Positions 1 through 7,867 of a stretch of DNA of 64,000 nucleotides are shown here, piece by piece (the first letter of the stretch is position 1; each line of letters begins with the position of its first letter). The DNA lies in the NCBI GenBank assembly GCA_020634875.1, contig JACKAX010000016.1, positions 4,438-68,437 on the forward strand, read 5' to 3'. This stretch comes from Anaerolineales bacterium. GTDB lineage: Bacteria > Chloroflexota > Anaerolineae > Anaerolineales > JABWBV01. The position numbers and the translations under genes were made by a program. The notes beneath the pieces are model-generated. The model was not told where the DNA came from. It worked only from the letters and a program-made list of their open reading frames with translations, and ran no database searches.

Positions 1-133
1 GGGCGATGGGCCAGTAGCACAGGCCGTTATCGGACATCCCATGAGCAAAAACCAGGGGCGGTTTCTGTGTAGCCGTGCGGTAAACGTGCAGGCGGAGGCT
101 ATTAGCTTGAATATCACTTTCAATCAGATTCAT
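1..133 (-). CDS. Alpha/beta hydrolase, N-terminal fragment (runs off the left edge)
   Basis: Reading the minus strand from ATG at 133 gives an open frame to the window edge. About 44 residues are visible. The segment PPLVFAHGMSDNG holds the HG-x-x motif that forms the oxyanion-hole loop after strand 3 of alpha/beta hydrolases, preceded by a short N-terminal strand (LRLHVYRTA), as is usual for this fold. The catalytic Ser-Asp-His residues lie outside the window, so substrate and exact family cannot be told. No strong ribosome binding site is visible upstream of the ATG. Confidence 0.6.
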   Translation of the reverse strand, partial: MNLIESDIQANSLRLHVYRTATQKPPLVFAHGMSDNGLCYWPIA

Positions 134-170
134 GTTTACTCCGTAACAAGACTAACAGAAAGCTGGATCT

Positions 171-274
171 CCCGTAATTAATGGGATTAGCCCGAATTTT
201 GAAGGTGTGTGGGGGTGTATATCTCACACACACCTTCAAAATTCGGAGGATTTCCCGCCAAAAACGGAAGAGCC
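171..274. repeat. Palindromic dispersed repeat, copy 1
   Basis: This is a structured element of about 104 bp. It starts with CCCGTAATTAATGGG, has a long inverted repeat with arms CCGAATTTTGAAGGTGTG and its complement (roughly 193-246), and ends with an ACGGAAGAGCC tail. A second copy lies in inverse orientation at 20130-20240 with the same order of sub-elements: small palindrome, arm, variable loop, arm, GATTTCCC, ACGGAAGAGCC. The loop differs between the copies while the arms are kept, suggesting selection on folding or a non-autonomous repeat family. It encodes no credible protein. Confidence 0.8.
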
Positions 275-316
275 AGAAAACTATAATCCTAACAGTTTTG
301 GGCGATATTTCTCGAT

Positions 317-1444
317 TTAGAAGAGGTACAGTTCACCAGTCGCCGCGGAGGTGTAGATGCCCTCTAAAATACGGGTGACGATGTAAGCCTGCTCGGGTTT
401 GACCACCAATTCCGCATCGTTACGAATGGCATTCAGCCAGGTGGACATTTCCAGCGCACCACCATCCATATCTTCCTTCACCGCCCCACCGATGAATTGG
501 GCGCCCATCGCATAGTTTTGAATATACAGTTTGCCGAGATTTTCACCATTCACACGGACATGGGCGCCGCCAGCCGACTGAAAGTCTGCCGTGCGAACAA
601 TGGGGCCAGACGCCGGGAACATATCCGCACCCGCTTTCGTGCCGATCAGCATCGTCATCGCTTCGTGCGCGACAATCATATTGATCGCCCAGGAAGCTTC
701 CAGGATGACCGATGCGCCGTTCTTGAATTTCACCATGCCAAAGGCACTATCTTCCACTTCGTACTTTTCGGGGTCCCACGGCCCCATGCCGTTGGCTGGG
801 CTACCCATTTTCGCCAATTTGTTGTACGTTGAACCAAGAGCAGATACCGGTTCGTAGTTATCCATCATCCACAAAGTCAAGTCGAGGGCATGGGTACCCA
901 AATCAATCAACGGGCCACCGCCTTGGAGCTCTTTATCCATAAACACGCCCCAGGTGGGTACGCCGCGACGACGGGTAGCGAAGGCTTTGCCGAGATAAAT
1001 CTCGCCCAATTCGCCCTTGTCGCACAAGGATTTGATGAACTGGCTGTCCGAGCGAAACCGGTTCTGGTAGCCGATGGTCAGTTTCTTGCCCGTGGCTTTG
1101 GCAGCATCCAACATCGCTTTGGCTTCGGCGGCAGTTTTCGCCATCGGTTTTTCACACATCACGTGTTTGCCACTTTCGAGGGCGGCGATGCTGATTTCGG
1201 CATGGGAACTGTTCGGGGTGCAGACATGGACGACATCAATGTCTTTCTGAGCCACGACTTCGCGGTAATCTAAATAAACTTTCGCGTCGGGTGCGCCGAA
1301 TTTTTGGGCGGAGGTTTCTGCACGTTCGCGAATGATGTCGCAAAACGCGACAATTTCTACATCGTCGTGCAAGCGCAACATCGGCAAGTGCTTGCGATTG
1401 GCAATAAAACCACAGCCTACGATACCAACTTTAATTTTAGACAT
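317..1444 (-). CDS. Gfo/Idh/MocA family oxidoreductase
   Basis: This is a 375-residue NAD(P)-dependent oxidoreductase of the glucose-fructose oxidoreductase/inositol dehydrogenase family. The N-terminal Rossmann motif GIVGCGFIANRKH is at residues 7-19, and the family signature EKPMAKT, with the catalytic-region lysine, is at about 98-104. The C-terminal alpha/beta domain carries GGGPLIDLGTHALD at about 175-188, matching the GGGxxxDxGxHxxD substrate/catalytic motif. Length is normal for the family. The ATG at 1444 follows an AAAGGA ribosome binding site. Family members act on sugars, inositols or their derivatives, but the sequence alone does not fix the substrate. It stands alone, without a sugar transporter beside it. 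Confidence 0.9.
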   Translation of the reverse strand: MSKIKVGIVGCGFIANRKHLPMLRLHDDVEIVAFCDIIRERAETSAQKFGAPDAKVYLDYREVVAQKDIDVVHVCTPNSSHAEISIAALESGKHVMCEKPMAKTAAEAKAMLDAAKATGKKLTIGYQNRFRSDSQFIKSLCDKGELGEIYLGKAFATRRRGVPTWGVFMDKELQGGGPLIDLGTHALDLTLWMMDNYEPVSALGSTYNKLAKMGSPANGMGPWDPEKYEVEDSAFGMVKFKNGASVILEASWAINMIVAHEAMTMLIGTKAGADMFPASGPIVRTADFQSAGGAHVRVNGENLGKLYIQNYAMGAQFIGGAVKEDMDGGALEMSTWLNAIRNDAELVVKPEQAYIVTRILEGIYTSAATGELYLF

Positions 1445-1556
1445 AGTGTTAATCCTTTATTGTGAATTGAAACCATTTCTTAAGAGAATGGATGGTTAAC
1501 GTGGTAAGCAAAAACGCTTCCACAGGTTATTTTCCAAAGATATTTTGGAGAAAAAG

Positions 1557-1727
1557 ATGAGTTTTCGTAATTACAATTTGCTTCGCTCGTTATTTCACGC
1601 TTACCCCTCCAATGAAAAAATAAAGAAACCACCTGTACTAACACATCGTGAACAATGGCGAAAACAGTATAATTATCTTGCGCGTAATTGTAACGTAATT
1701 AGGCCTGGAAAGAAGATTTCCCTATAA
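1557..1727 (+). CDS. Small hypothetical protein (56 aa), AT-rich
   Basis: This short, basic open frame has a GGAG ribosome binding site at 1547-1550, six bases before the ATG at 1557. A TTG at 1545 in the same frame is less likely because it overlaps that site. The product is rich in Lys, Arg and Asn and has no signal peptide, membrane segment or recognised motif. The region is clearly richer in A/T than its neighbours, which favours either an imported fragment or non-coding DNA. It sits just before the ABC operon starting at 1792. The family is not recognised and coding status is uncertain. Confidence 0.4.
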   Translation: MSFRNYNLLRSLFHAYPSNEKIKKPPVLTHREQWRKQYNYLARNCNVIRPGKKISL

Positions 1728-1791
1728 GAAAGGAAAAGGTCTGTTATTTCAACCTGTTATTTCGGAAGCCAATTAATTCCACCAAAAATTT

Positions 1792-2475
1792 ATGATCACC
1801 ATTGATAACATCCACAAATCCTACCTGATGGGCAAAGAAGCTGTCCCGGCCTTGCGAGGGGTTTCGCTGGAAATCGCGCAAGGTGAATTCGTCTGCCTGA
1901 TGGGGCCAAGCGGTTCGGGCAAAACCACCTTACTCAACATCATCGGCGGGCTGGACGAACCCAGCCGGGGGCACATCACTATTGACAGCCAGAACCTCGT
2001 CGCAATGTCCGAAAACGAACTCGCCCGCCTACGCTTGACGAAGATGGGCTTTATCTTCCAGAACTATAACCTGCTAGCAAACTTCACCGCACTGGAAAAT
2101 GTCGAAGCCCCCATGGTGTTGGCAAAAACCAGCCGCAAGGAACGCCACCAACGCGCCTTGATTCTCCTCTCAAAGGTTGGCCTCGCGGACCGTGCTCATC
2201 ATTACCCTAGCGAACTATCCGGTGGACAGCAACAGCGCGTCGCTATCGCCCGTGCGCTGGCGAACAACCCCACCATTCTGATAGGGGACGAAGTGACGGG
2301 CGATCTGGATAGCGAGACGGGTCTGGCGATTATGCACCTTCTTGCTGATCTCAATGCGGAAGGAATGACCATCGTTTTTGTCACGCACGATGCCCGCATG
2401 GCAGAGTTCGCCCAGCGGGTCATCCACATATCTGATGGCAAACTTATGAGCGATAATGAACCCCATGATCGTTAA
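1792..2475 (+). CDS. ABC transporter ATP-binding protein (LolD/MacB-type)
   Basis: This 227-residue ATPase subunit powers the permease encoded next. Walker A GPSGSGKTT is at about 38-46, the Q-loop FIFQNYNL at about 88-95, the signature LSGGQQQRVAIARAL at 142-156, Walker B ILIGDE at about 162-167, and the H-loop histidine at about 199. The D-loop region reads GDEVTGDLD where most relatives have DEPTGNLD, so the usual proline is valine. The gene overlaps the permease by 20 nt, indicating translational coupling. Together with the FtsX-like permease and lipoprotein adaptor it forms a MacAB-like efflux or lipoprotein-handling system. No good ribosome binding site precedes the ATG. Confidence 0.92.
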   Translation: MITIDNIHKSYLMGKEAVPALRGVSLEIAQGEFVCLMGPSGSGKTTLLNIIGGLDEPSRGHITIDSQNLVAMSENELARLRLTKMGFIFQNYNLLANFTALENVEAPMVLAKTSRKERHQRALILLSKVGLADRAHHYPSELSGGQQQRVAIARALANNPTILIGDEVTGDLDSETGLAIMHLLADLNAEGMTIVFVTHDARMAEFAQRVIHISDGKLMSDNEPHDR

Positions 2476-5233
2476 ATACGTTCTCAAGAATTTCTCCCGG
2501 CGTAAGGTTCGCACGATCTTGATGATCCTGTCTCTGCTTGTCAGCACGGGTTTAATTATCACGATGAGCGCCACCGTAGCAACTGTACAACAATCCATCA
2601 TTGACCTGATCGCCAACGAAGTAGGCCGGGCAGACCTCACCATCACCAAAAAAGATACGGCATCCCAGCTATTTATTCCGATTAGCCAAACCCTAGCCAC
2701 GATTGCAGGGGCCGATCCCCGTATTCAGGCTGTTTTCCCCCGGATCGAGCTTTCGGCAGAAACGGATATTTCTGGACAACGCGGGCAGGTGTACCTGGTG
2801 GGTCTCGATAGCGCGCGGGATGACATTGGTACGGTGGAAGTTTTGGAAGGAGACTATACGCTGGGCAATGGGCATGTCGCGATTAGCCGTTTTTCAGCCA
2901 ACTCACTAGGATTGTCTTTAGGAGATCGCTTCACTGTGGCGTACACGTTCCCGATTCCGCGCGAGCCGGGCAAACCCGCCGAAGAAGGGATCAGTTCTGT
3001 ACGCTATCAACGCCAGTTCACCGTCGGAGCCATCGTCAACGCGGGGGATGTCGCGCGGGCAAACGGTATTCTGGTGGAACTCAGTGATTTGCAATCCTGG
3101 CTCAACCTGTCCGGTCAAGCCAATCAGATGCTTGTGGTTGTGGACCCCGATCTGTACGCGACGAACGACTCGGAAGCCGCGGCTCTTACTGTACGATCCG
3201 TCGCCCGCGCAGTGCAACAACAGTTGGGGGACTCGTACCTTTACAACATGGATTTAGCCGCGGGGTTGAGTGAATCTTCGCAGGTTTTTCTGGCTCTTCA
3301 AGCCCTAATTAATACATATGGGTTGATTTCGTTAGGGGTTGTCGGTTTATTAGTACACACGCTGGTAATGACCAACGTACAGGAACAGCGACGTGACATG
3401 GCGGTTTTGCGAATTCTCGGTGGCCAGCGTAATCTATTGTTTGGTTTGATCATCGTTGAGGTGATCATTATTGGATTAGTGGGGGTAGGGTTAGGAATTT
3501 TTTTGGGCCAGGGATTGATGACCTATGTCTTGATTCCTTTGCTGAAATACTTTTTGACACAAGAAGGGCTAACCTTACGACTGGTTCCTCAGCTCTCGGT
3601 CTCCGCCGTACTTCCCCCTGTTATTTCAGCGTTCACTGTGCTGATTTTGAGCAGTCTCAAACCTGCCACTGAGGCTTCCCGCACCAAAGTCATCCATGCG
3701 ATTAATCCGAGTGTTGCAGACAATATTCAACTTGAGGACTTAACCCAATTGCGCGAACGGCGTCCCGACGGCAAGATGTTTCTTGCAGGGCTGGCAATCT
3801 CATCGATCTTCATCCTGGTAACTGGGTTTCAAGCGTTTAGTTATTTCGGCGGAGAAATTTTATTGGTTGTTTTTGTGATGATGGGGCTGATGGGAATGGT
3901 ACTTGGTGTGAGTTTAATGTTTTTCATTACTACTGTGCCGTTTGAACGGTTGGTCCTGGCCGTCATGGGATTGATCGCCCCGCGTGTGACGTACTTTGCC
4001 CGGCGCAATGTCAGCCGCGGGAAAACGCGCAACACCCTCATCGCATTGCTTGTCTTATTCAGTGCTGTTCTCCCCAGTTTCCTCGGCACGCAGGCGCAGT
4101 TGGAACTAGCAAACAACGAAACTCGATCCAAAATGCAATTCGGCGCATCAGTTAAGATTGAATCGTTTTCAAGGTGGAATGAAAATGTTGAGGCTTTCAA
4201 GCCCAGCCTTGTCCACAACGAATTTGCCGCTATCCCCGGCATGGATCAGGTAGTCGGGCTGTCGAACCCGTACAATACCCGCGTGCGAGATTTAGTCGGT
4301 TTCCGTCGGGCAAATGTGGATATCCTCGGCGTGGACGGCGATCTTTCCCTTGTGGTGTTCGACGAGATGATGGAATTCACTGCAGGCGGGCCAGAATCCC
4401 TCCAGACCATTCTCGCCCACCCCAATACTGTCATCATCAGCGAAGGATTGGCAAAATATCTGGCGGTTGGTGTAGGCGACACCATCGAACTACAAGGGGA
4501 AGGGCTTGACCATTTGGAAAACGTACTTGTGGTTGGGATTGCTCGTCGAATTCCCGGCATTAATGGCATTACGCGAAGCCGTATAGAGGCGCAAAACATC
4601 AGCACCATCCTGGTTTCGATGCTGCATTATGCGCGGTTAGTGACCGAACTAGACCGCCCCCTCCCTGAAGCAGACGCACCAATGCTCGGCGTTGTACTAG
4701 GCACCCTCACGCCAGAAGCAAACCCGGACAAAATTGCCGAAATACTCTACGACCAATACGGAAACGGCAACAATTTCTGGGTAAATATGCTGGCCTGGCA
4801 GTTGGATGAAAGTCGTGGAAATATGATGTTTTTTGTCATCCTGCTTTTGGCGTTAACAGGCATATCTTTCACGACGGCGGTCTTTGCCGTATTTGCCGTC
4901 ATTTACGTTACCATTTATGCGCGCAGGCTCGAGATCGGGATGTTGAAGGCGATGGGGATGTTGCGCAGAGAATTGAACGGAATGCTAATGGTTGAAGCCA
5001 TCGCAATGACGATGGGTTCGGCGTTTGCGGGCATTGCCGCGGGAGCGAGTATGGCTTACCTCAATTATTATGTGGATGCCATCATGCAACAAATGCCCGT
5101 GCAATTTGCGGTTGATAAAATTGCCACCCCTGCTATTATCATAATGGTCGTACTTGCAAGTATTATGGCCGCGGCCTTTTCTGCCCGGCGCATTGTTCGC
5201 AAACAGGCCGTTGAAATCTTACGTATGAATTAA
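2456..5233 (+). CDS. ABC transporter permease, FtsX-like, two-domain
   Basis: This is a 925-residue integral membrane permease. An N-terminal transmembrane helix (about 16-38) is followed by an extracytoplasmic MacB-type core domain. Three helices follow at about 280-410 (first FtsX domain), then further helices at 445-530, a second large extracellular domain, and a C-terminal FtsX domain with helices between about 790 and 900. The double FtsX arrangement and its length match large LolC/FtsX-type permeases. It overlaps the upstream ATPase gene by 20 nt and is followed after 11 nt by the adaptor gene, so the three form an operon. The cargo is unknown; lipids, lipoproteins, peptides or drugs are possible. 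Confidence 0.9.
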   Translation: MNPMIVKYVLKNFSRRKVRTILMILSLLVSTGLIITMSATVATVQQSIIDLIANEVGRADLTITKKDTASQLFIPISQTLATIAGADPRIQAVFPRIELSAETDISGQRGQVYLVGLDSARDDIGTVEVLEGDYTLGNGHVAISRFSANSLGLSLGDRFTVAYTFPIPREPGKPAEEGISSVRYQRQFTVGAIVNAGDVARANGILVELSDLQSWLNLSGQANQMLVVVDPDLYATNDSEAAALTVRSVARAVQQQLGDSYLYNMDLAAGLSESSQVFLALQALINTYGLISLGVVGLLVHTLVMTNVQEQRRDMAVLRILGGQRNLLFGLIIVEVIIIGLVGVGLGIFLGQGLMTYVLIPLLKYFLTQEGLTLRLVPQLSVSAVLPPVISAFTVLILSSLKPATEASRTKVIHAINPSVADNIQLEDLTQLRERRPDGKMFLAGLAISSIFILVTGFQAFSYFGGEILLVVFVMMGLMGMVLGVSLMFFITTVPFERLVLAVMGLIAPRVTYFARRNVSRGKTRNTLIALLVLFSAVLPSFLGTQAQLELANNETRSKMQFGASVKIESFSRWNENVEAFKPSLVHNEFAAIPGMDQVVGLSNPYNTRVRDLVGFRRANVDILGVDGDLSLVVFDEMMEFTAGGPESLQTILAHPNTVIISEGLAKYLAVGVGDTIELQGEGLDHLENVLVVGIARRIPGINGITRSRIEAQNISTILVSMLHYARLVTELDRPLPEADAPMLGVVLGTLTPEANPDKIAEILYDQYGNGNNFWVNMLAWQLDESRGNMMFFVILLLALTGISFTTAVFAVFAVIYVTIYARRLEIGMLKAMGMLRRELNGMLMVEAIAMTMGSAFAGIAAGASMAYLNYYVDAIMQQMPVQFAVDKIATPAIIIMVVLASIMAAAFSARRIVRKQAVEILRMN

Positions 5234-5244
5234 GGTATAAGCGA

Positions 5245-6492
5245 ATGAACGCTAAACGTATATTCCTCTTCTTCATTTTGTTTGTTCTATTAACCGGATG
5301 TACAAATGAACCGGTTGAAATCGCTCCTCAACCCACCGCAACACTTGAAACCGGGACAGAAGTCAACGCCCCCCTCTTAGAAGTGACGGACAGCGTTACC
5401 ATACTCGCCGAAGGAGTAATGCAAACTGTCCAACCGGTGTTAGCCTTGTCGTTTGAAACCAGTGGGAAACTCCTCGAAATCCATGTTCAACCCGGCGATC
5501 TGGTTCAAGCGGGAGACCTGATCGCAACTCTGGATGACGCAGTTTTACAAGATGGCATTGCCCAGGCACAACTCCAGGTTGATCGGGCAGAAAACAGCCT
5601 CTCGCAGGCTCAACAAACGCTTACTTCTCTTCAAACGGATTTACCACTTCGGCAGGCCGAGGCTCAGCAAACCCTCGCCGTAGCGCAGGAAAATGTCCGA
5701 TTAGCTGAAGCACAACTCAATGGCCTGGACGCCCCAGCCTCAGAAGCTGCCATCACTCAAGCGCAAGCGGATGTTTTATTTGCCAAGCAGCGTCTCGAAA
5801 AAGCTAAAAAAGATTATGCACCCTACCGCGACAAACCAGACACTAATCTCAACAAGGCTTACTTCGGTACGGTCTGGGCTGACGCGCAATTAGCCTACGA
5901 TGCCGCCGTGCGCCATCTCAATGCGCTCACAGGCATCGCCAGCGAACAAACACGCGCCCAACTTGAAGCCGATCTAGCAGTGGCCCAGGCACAATTGGAC
6001 CAAGCGCAAACCAATCTGGAAAATTTGATGAGTGGAAAACTGGATGAATCTGCCCAATTGAGTATTGACCTGGCAGAGATCAATCTGACTGAAAGCCAGG
6101 CAAATCTGGAACAAGCACAAGCCAATCTTGCCAAAGTACGCCTGTACGCCCCGTGGAGTGGTGCAATCCTGACCGTTGAAGTTTCTCCGGGGGGCATAGT
6201 TGGTGGAGGAACGCCTATTGTCACTTTGTTGAATGTCAGCCAGTTAGAATTTTACACAATCAACGTCAGCGAACGCGACCTGGCCCAAATTTTCCCCGGA
6301 CAAATTGCCACAATCACTTTAAAAGCCTATCCAAACAACCCCATTCCCGCAACGGTTTTGCGAATTGGCTGGCAAGCTGGCGAACCCGTGGGAGATACGG
6401 CAACGTTCCCCGTTGTACTTGTACTAGATGAAACGGGCTTTGAAATTCGCCCCGGGATGACAGGGAGAGTAGAAATTTATGCTAATCCGTGA
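5245..6492 (+). CDS. HlyD/MacA-family periplasmic adaptor lipoprotein
   Basis: This is a 415-residue membrane-fusion (adaptor) protein. The N-terminus is a lipoprotein signal with lipobox LLTGC (Cys at 19). A biotinyl-lipoyl-like half (LEIHVQPGDLVQAGDLIATLDD) is followed by a long Gln/Ala/Leu-rich coiled coil (about 110-290). The second lipoyl half (KVRLYAPWSGAILTVEVSPG) and a beta-barrel domain come next. It completes the ABC ATPase-permease-adaptor operon. In a monoderm-like Chloroflexi envelope it would sit at the outer face of the membrane, and no outer-membrane channel gene is nearby. Confidence 0.9.
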   Translation: MNAKRIFLFFILFVLLTGCTNEPVEIAPQPTATLETGTEVNAPLLEVTDSVTILAEGVMQTVQPVLALSFETSGKLLEIHVQPGDLVQAGDLIATLDDAVLQDGIAQAQLQVDRAENSLSQAQQTLTSLQTDLPLRQAEAQQTLAVAQENVRLAEAQLNGLDAPASEAAITQAQADVLFAKQRLEKAKKDYAPYRDKPDTNLNKAYFGTVWADAQLAYDAAVRHLNALTGIASEQTRAQLEADLAVAQAQLDQAQTNLENLMSGKLDESAQLSIDLAEINLTESQANLEQAQANLAKVRLYAPWSGAILTVEVSPGGIVGGGTPIVTLLNVSQLEFYTINVSERDLAQIFPGQIATITLKAYPNNPIPATVLRIGWQAGEPVGDTATFPVVLVLDETGFEIRPGMTGRVEIYANP

Positions 6493-6626
6493 CAGACGCT
6501 CCCTTTTTTGTCTCCAAAAAAAGAAGTCGCGGAAGAAGTTTTTTTTGTAAATCTACGCGAACCAGACCGGGGGAGCAGGTGCGAGCGTCCGGGTGGGGTT
6601 AAGAGGTTTTTTCGGTTTCGAGGCAT

Positions 6627-7355
6627 TCAAGAACGGAAGGAGATGATTTCCAAAATCGTTTTCGCTTCTCCACCGGAAAGGTTTTTATCCCCCAATGCCT
6701 TGTAAACGCGAAATAGAAACTGGCTGGTGTCTTCCACAAACTGATCCATCCGCGCTTTGGGGAGGTAAAGGTACGGGCGCAAATAGGCTGCCTGCACCCA
6801 AGCATCCGTTTCCTGATAAAACTGTTGAATGTAGGCCACGCGCTGTTGCACGGCTTCGATAGGCACGAAATAGAGATAATTGGTTTCGTATTTGCAGTGC
6901 AGAAATACCTGCCAGAAAAGGGCGTGGGGATAGTCACGCACATAGATAAAATCGAGGCCGTACCAGTCCCGTTTGGTTTCCCGCACAAAATCATCTACAT
7001 CTTTGGCGAACCAGTCCGCATATTTTTCTTTGTGGGGACGCCAAATTTCAACCGCCCAAAGGTTGTCGGTAATTAGGTGGAAGAAGTAGCCGAGGAGAAA
7101 GGAAAACTGTTTGCAATCCTCGTGCGAAACGTCCTTCAAATATTTCCGGTAAAAATCTAAATCAGCGATCCCCCAGGTTTCGTCCTCGTTCCCGAAGTGG
7201 GTGATGTGTTTGGGTGGGGTAAAGGTTTGCCACTTCTCATCGGCGATACCAGAGTCGGGGGCGATGTTGCCGATGGCGAACATTTCAGGATCGAGGTTGT
7301 CAATTTTTTTGAGGAGTTTATCCGCGATGCGGAGGTGACAAATCCAGGTGCCCAT
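6627..7355 (-). CDS. Zinc-dependent phospholipase C-like protein
   Basis: This 242-residue protein resembles the zinc-dependent phospholipase C family. It starts MGTWICHLRIADKLL, with the N-terminal Trp/His region that supplies zinc ligands, followed by GNIAPDSG, the HITHFG segment, and FLLGYFFHLITDNLW, a His-x3-Asp helix typical of the metal site. There is no signal peptide, so a cytoplasmic location is likely; many annotated members have no proven substrate. The stop lies in the gap after the adaptor gene, so the two genes converge. The upstream neighbour at 7359-7730 runs in the same direction with 3 nt spacing, so they are probably co-transcribed. Confidence 0.8.
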   Translation of the reverse strand: MGTWICHLRIADKLLKKIDNLDPEMFAIGNIAPDSGIADEKWQTFTPPKHITHFGNEDETWGIADLDFYRKYLKDVSHEDCKQFSFLLGYFFHLITDNLWAVEIWRPHKEKYADWFAKDVDDFVRETKRDWYGLDFIYVRDYPHALFWQVFLHCKYETNYLYFVPIEAVQQRVAYIQQFYQETDAWVQAAYLRPYLYLPKARMDQFVEDTSQFLFRVYKALGDKNLSGGEAKTILEIISFRS

Positions 7356-7358
7356 TTT

Positions 7359-7730
7359 TTACCATCCCAACCATTTTACCGGCTCAATCTCAATCAACAG
7401 ACCATAATCCCCATCTGCGGCATAATCCCAATCGTATTTTGCTTGATAAATCGCGCGGACTTCTTCCGGGCCAGGTTTGGGGATGGGGTGCGCGGTTCCC
7501 TCGCAAATGATTGGATGCAATCCGTCTTCAAGGGCGAGAGCCACGCGGGGATTTTGCATAAAGTTCCGGGCTTTGACGCTCTTTTCGGGAATGCAGATAT
7601 AGATTTTCTCAGCAAACCACGCAAACCAAACCGGGGTGAGGTGCGGGCGTCCATCTGTGCGAGTAGTGGCGACCCAAATATTTTTTTCAGTGTCAAGACG
7701 TTGGAGGGTGGTTGGAGATAAAGTTGCCAT
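7359..7730 (-). CDS. Pyridoxamine 5'-phosphate oxidase-like (FMN split-barrel) protein
   Basis: This 123-residue protein begins MATLSPTTLQRLDTEKNIWVATT and contains TRTDGRPHLTPVWFAW, the first strands of the split beta-barrel flavin-binding fold. The C-terminal WLGW resembles the end of PPOX/F420-dependent family proteins. Frames reaching further upstream exist but lack family similarity. The ATG at 7730 has no ribosome binding site. A TATAAT box lies only 6 nt upstream, so the message is probably leaderless. FMN or F420 use cannot be decided. It is likely co-transcribed with the phospholipase-like gene downstream. Confidence 0.8.
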   Translation of the reverse strand: MATLSPTTLQRLDTEKNIWVATTRTDGRPHLTPVWFAWFAEKIYICIPEKSVKARNFMQNPRVALALEDGLHPIICEGTAHPIPKPGPEEVRAIYQAKYDWDYAADGDYGLLIEIEPVKWLGW

Positions 7731-7736
7731 GAGGCG

Positions 7737-7763
7737 ATTATATCGCGCCGTGAAACACACCAA
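7737..7763 (-). promoter_or_regulatory. Probable promoter giving a leaderless transcript
   Basis: On the minus strand TTGGTG (7763-7758) and TATAAT (7742-7737) are separated by 15 bp, a short spacing. The -10 box ends 6 nt before the ATG at 7730, so transcription would begin at or next to the start codon. The lack of any Shine-Dalgarno sequence fits this. Confidence 0.4.
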
Positions 7764-7830
7764 GAAAACAAAAAAGGTGAAAAGAATAATCTCCCCACTC
7801 TTTGTGTACTTTGAGGCAAAAATTGCAGTA

Positions 7831-7852
7831 GAATTAGACAAATATCTAATTC
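7831..7852 (+). promoter_or_regulatory. Dyad upstream of the carboxypeptidase gene
   Basis: GAATTAGA and TCTAATTC form a perfect 8-bp dyad with a 6-bp spacer, ending at the ribosome binding site AAGGAG (about 7853-7858) of the M14 peptidase gene. It could be an operator or an RNA hairpin limiting translation. Only the symmetry supports this. Confidence 0.3.
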
Positions 7853-7867
7853 AAGGAGTTTCCCCTC

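Noticed and set aside
6493..6626. Possible terminator in the A/T-rich runs after the adaptor gene
   Set aside because: Only A-to-T runs can pair. No GC-containing stem of useful length is present between the converging genes.
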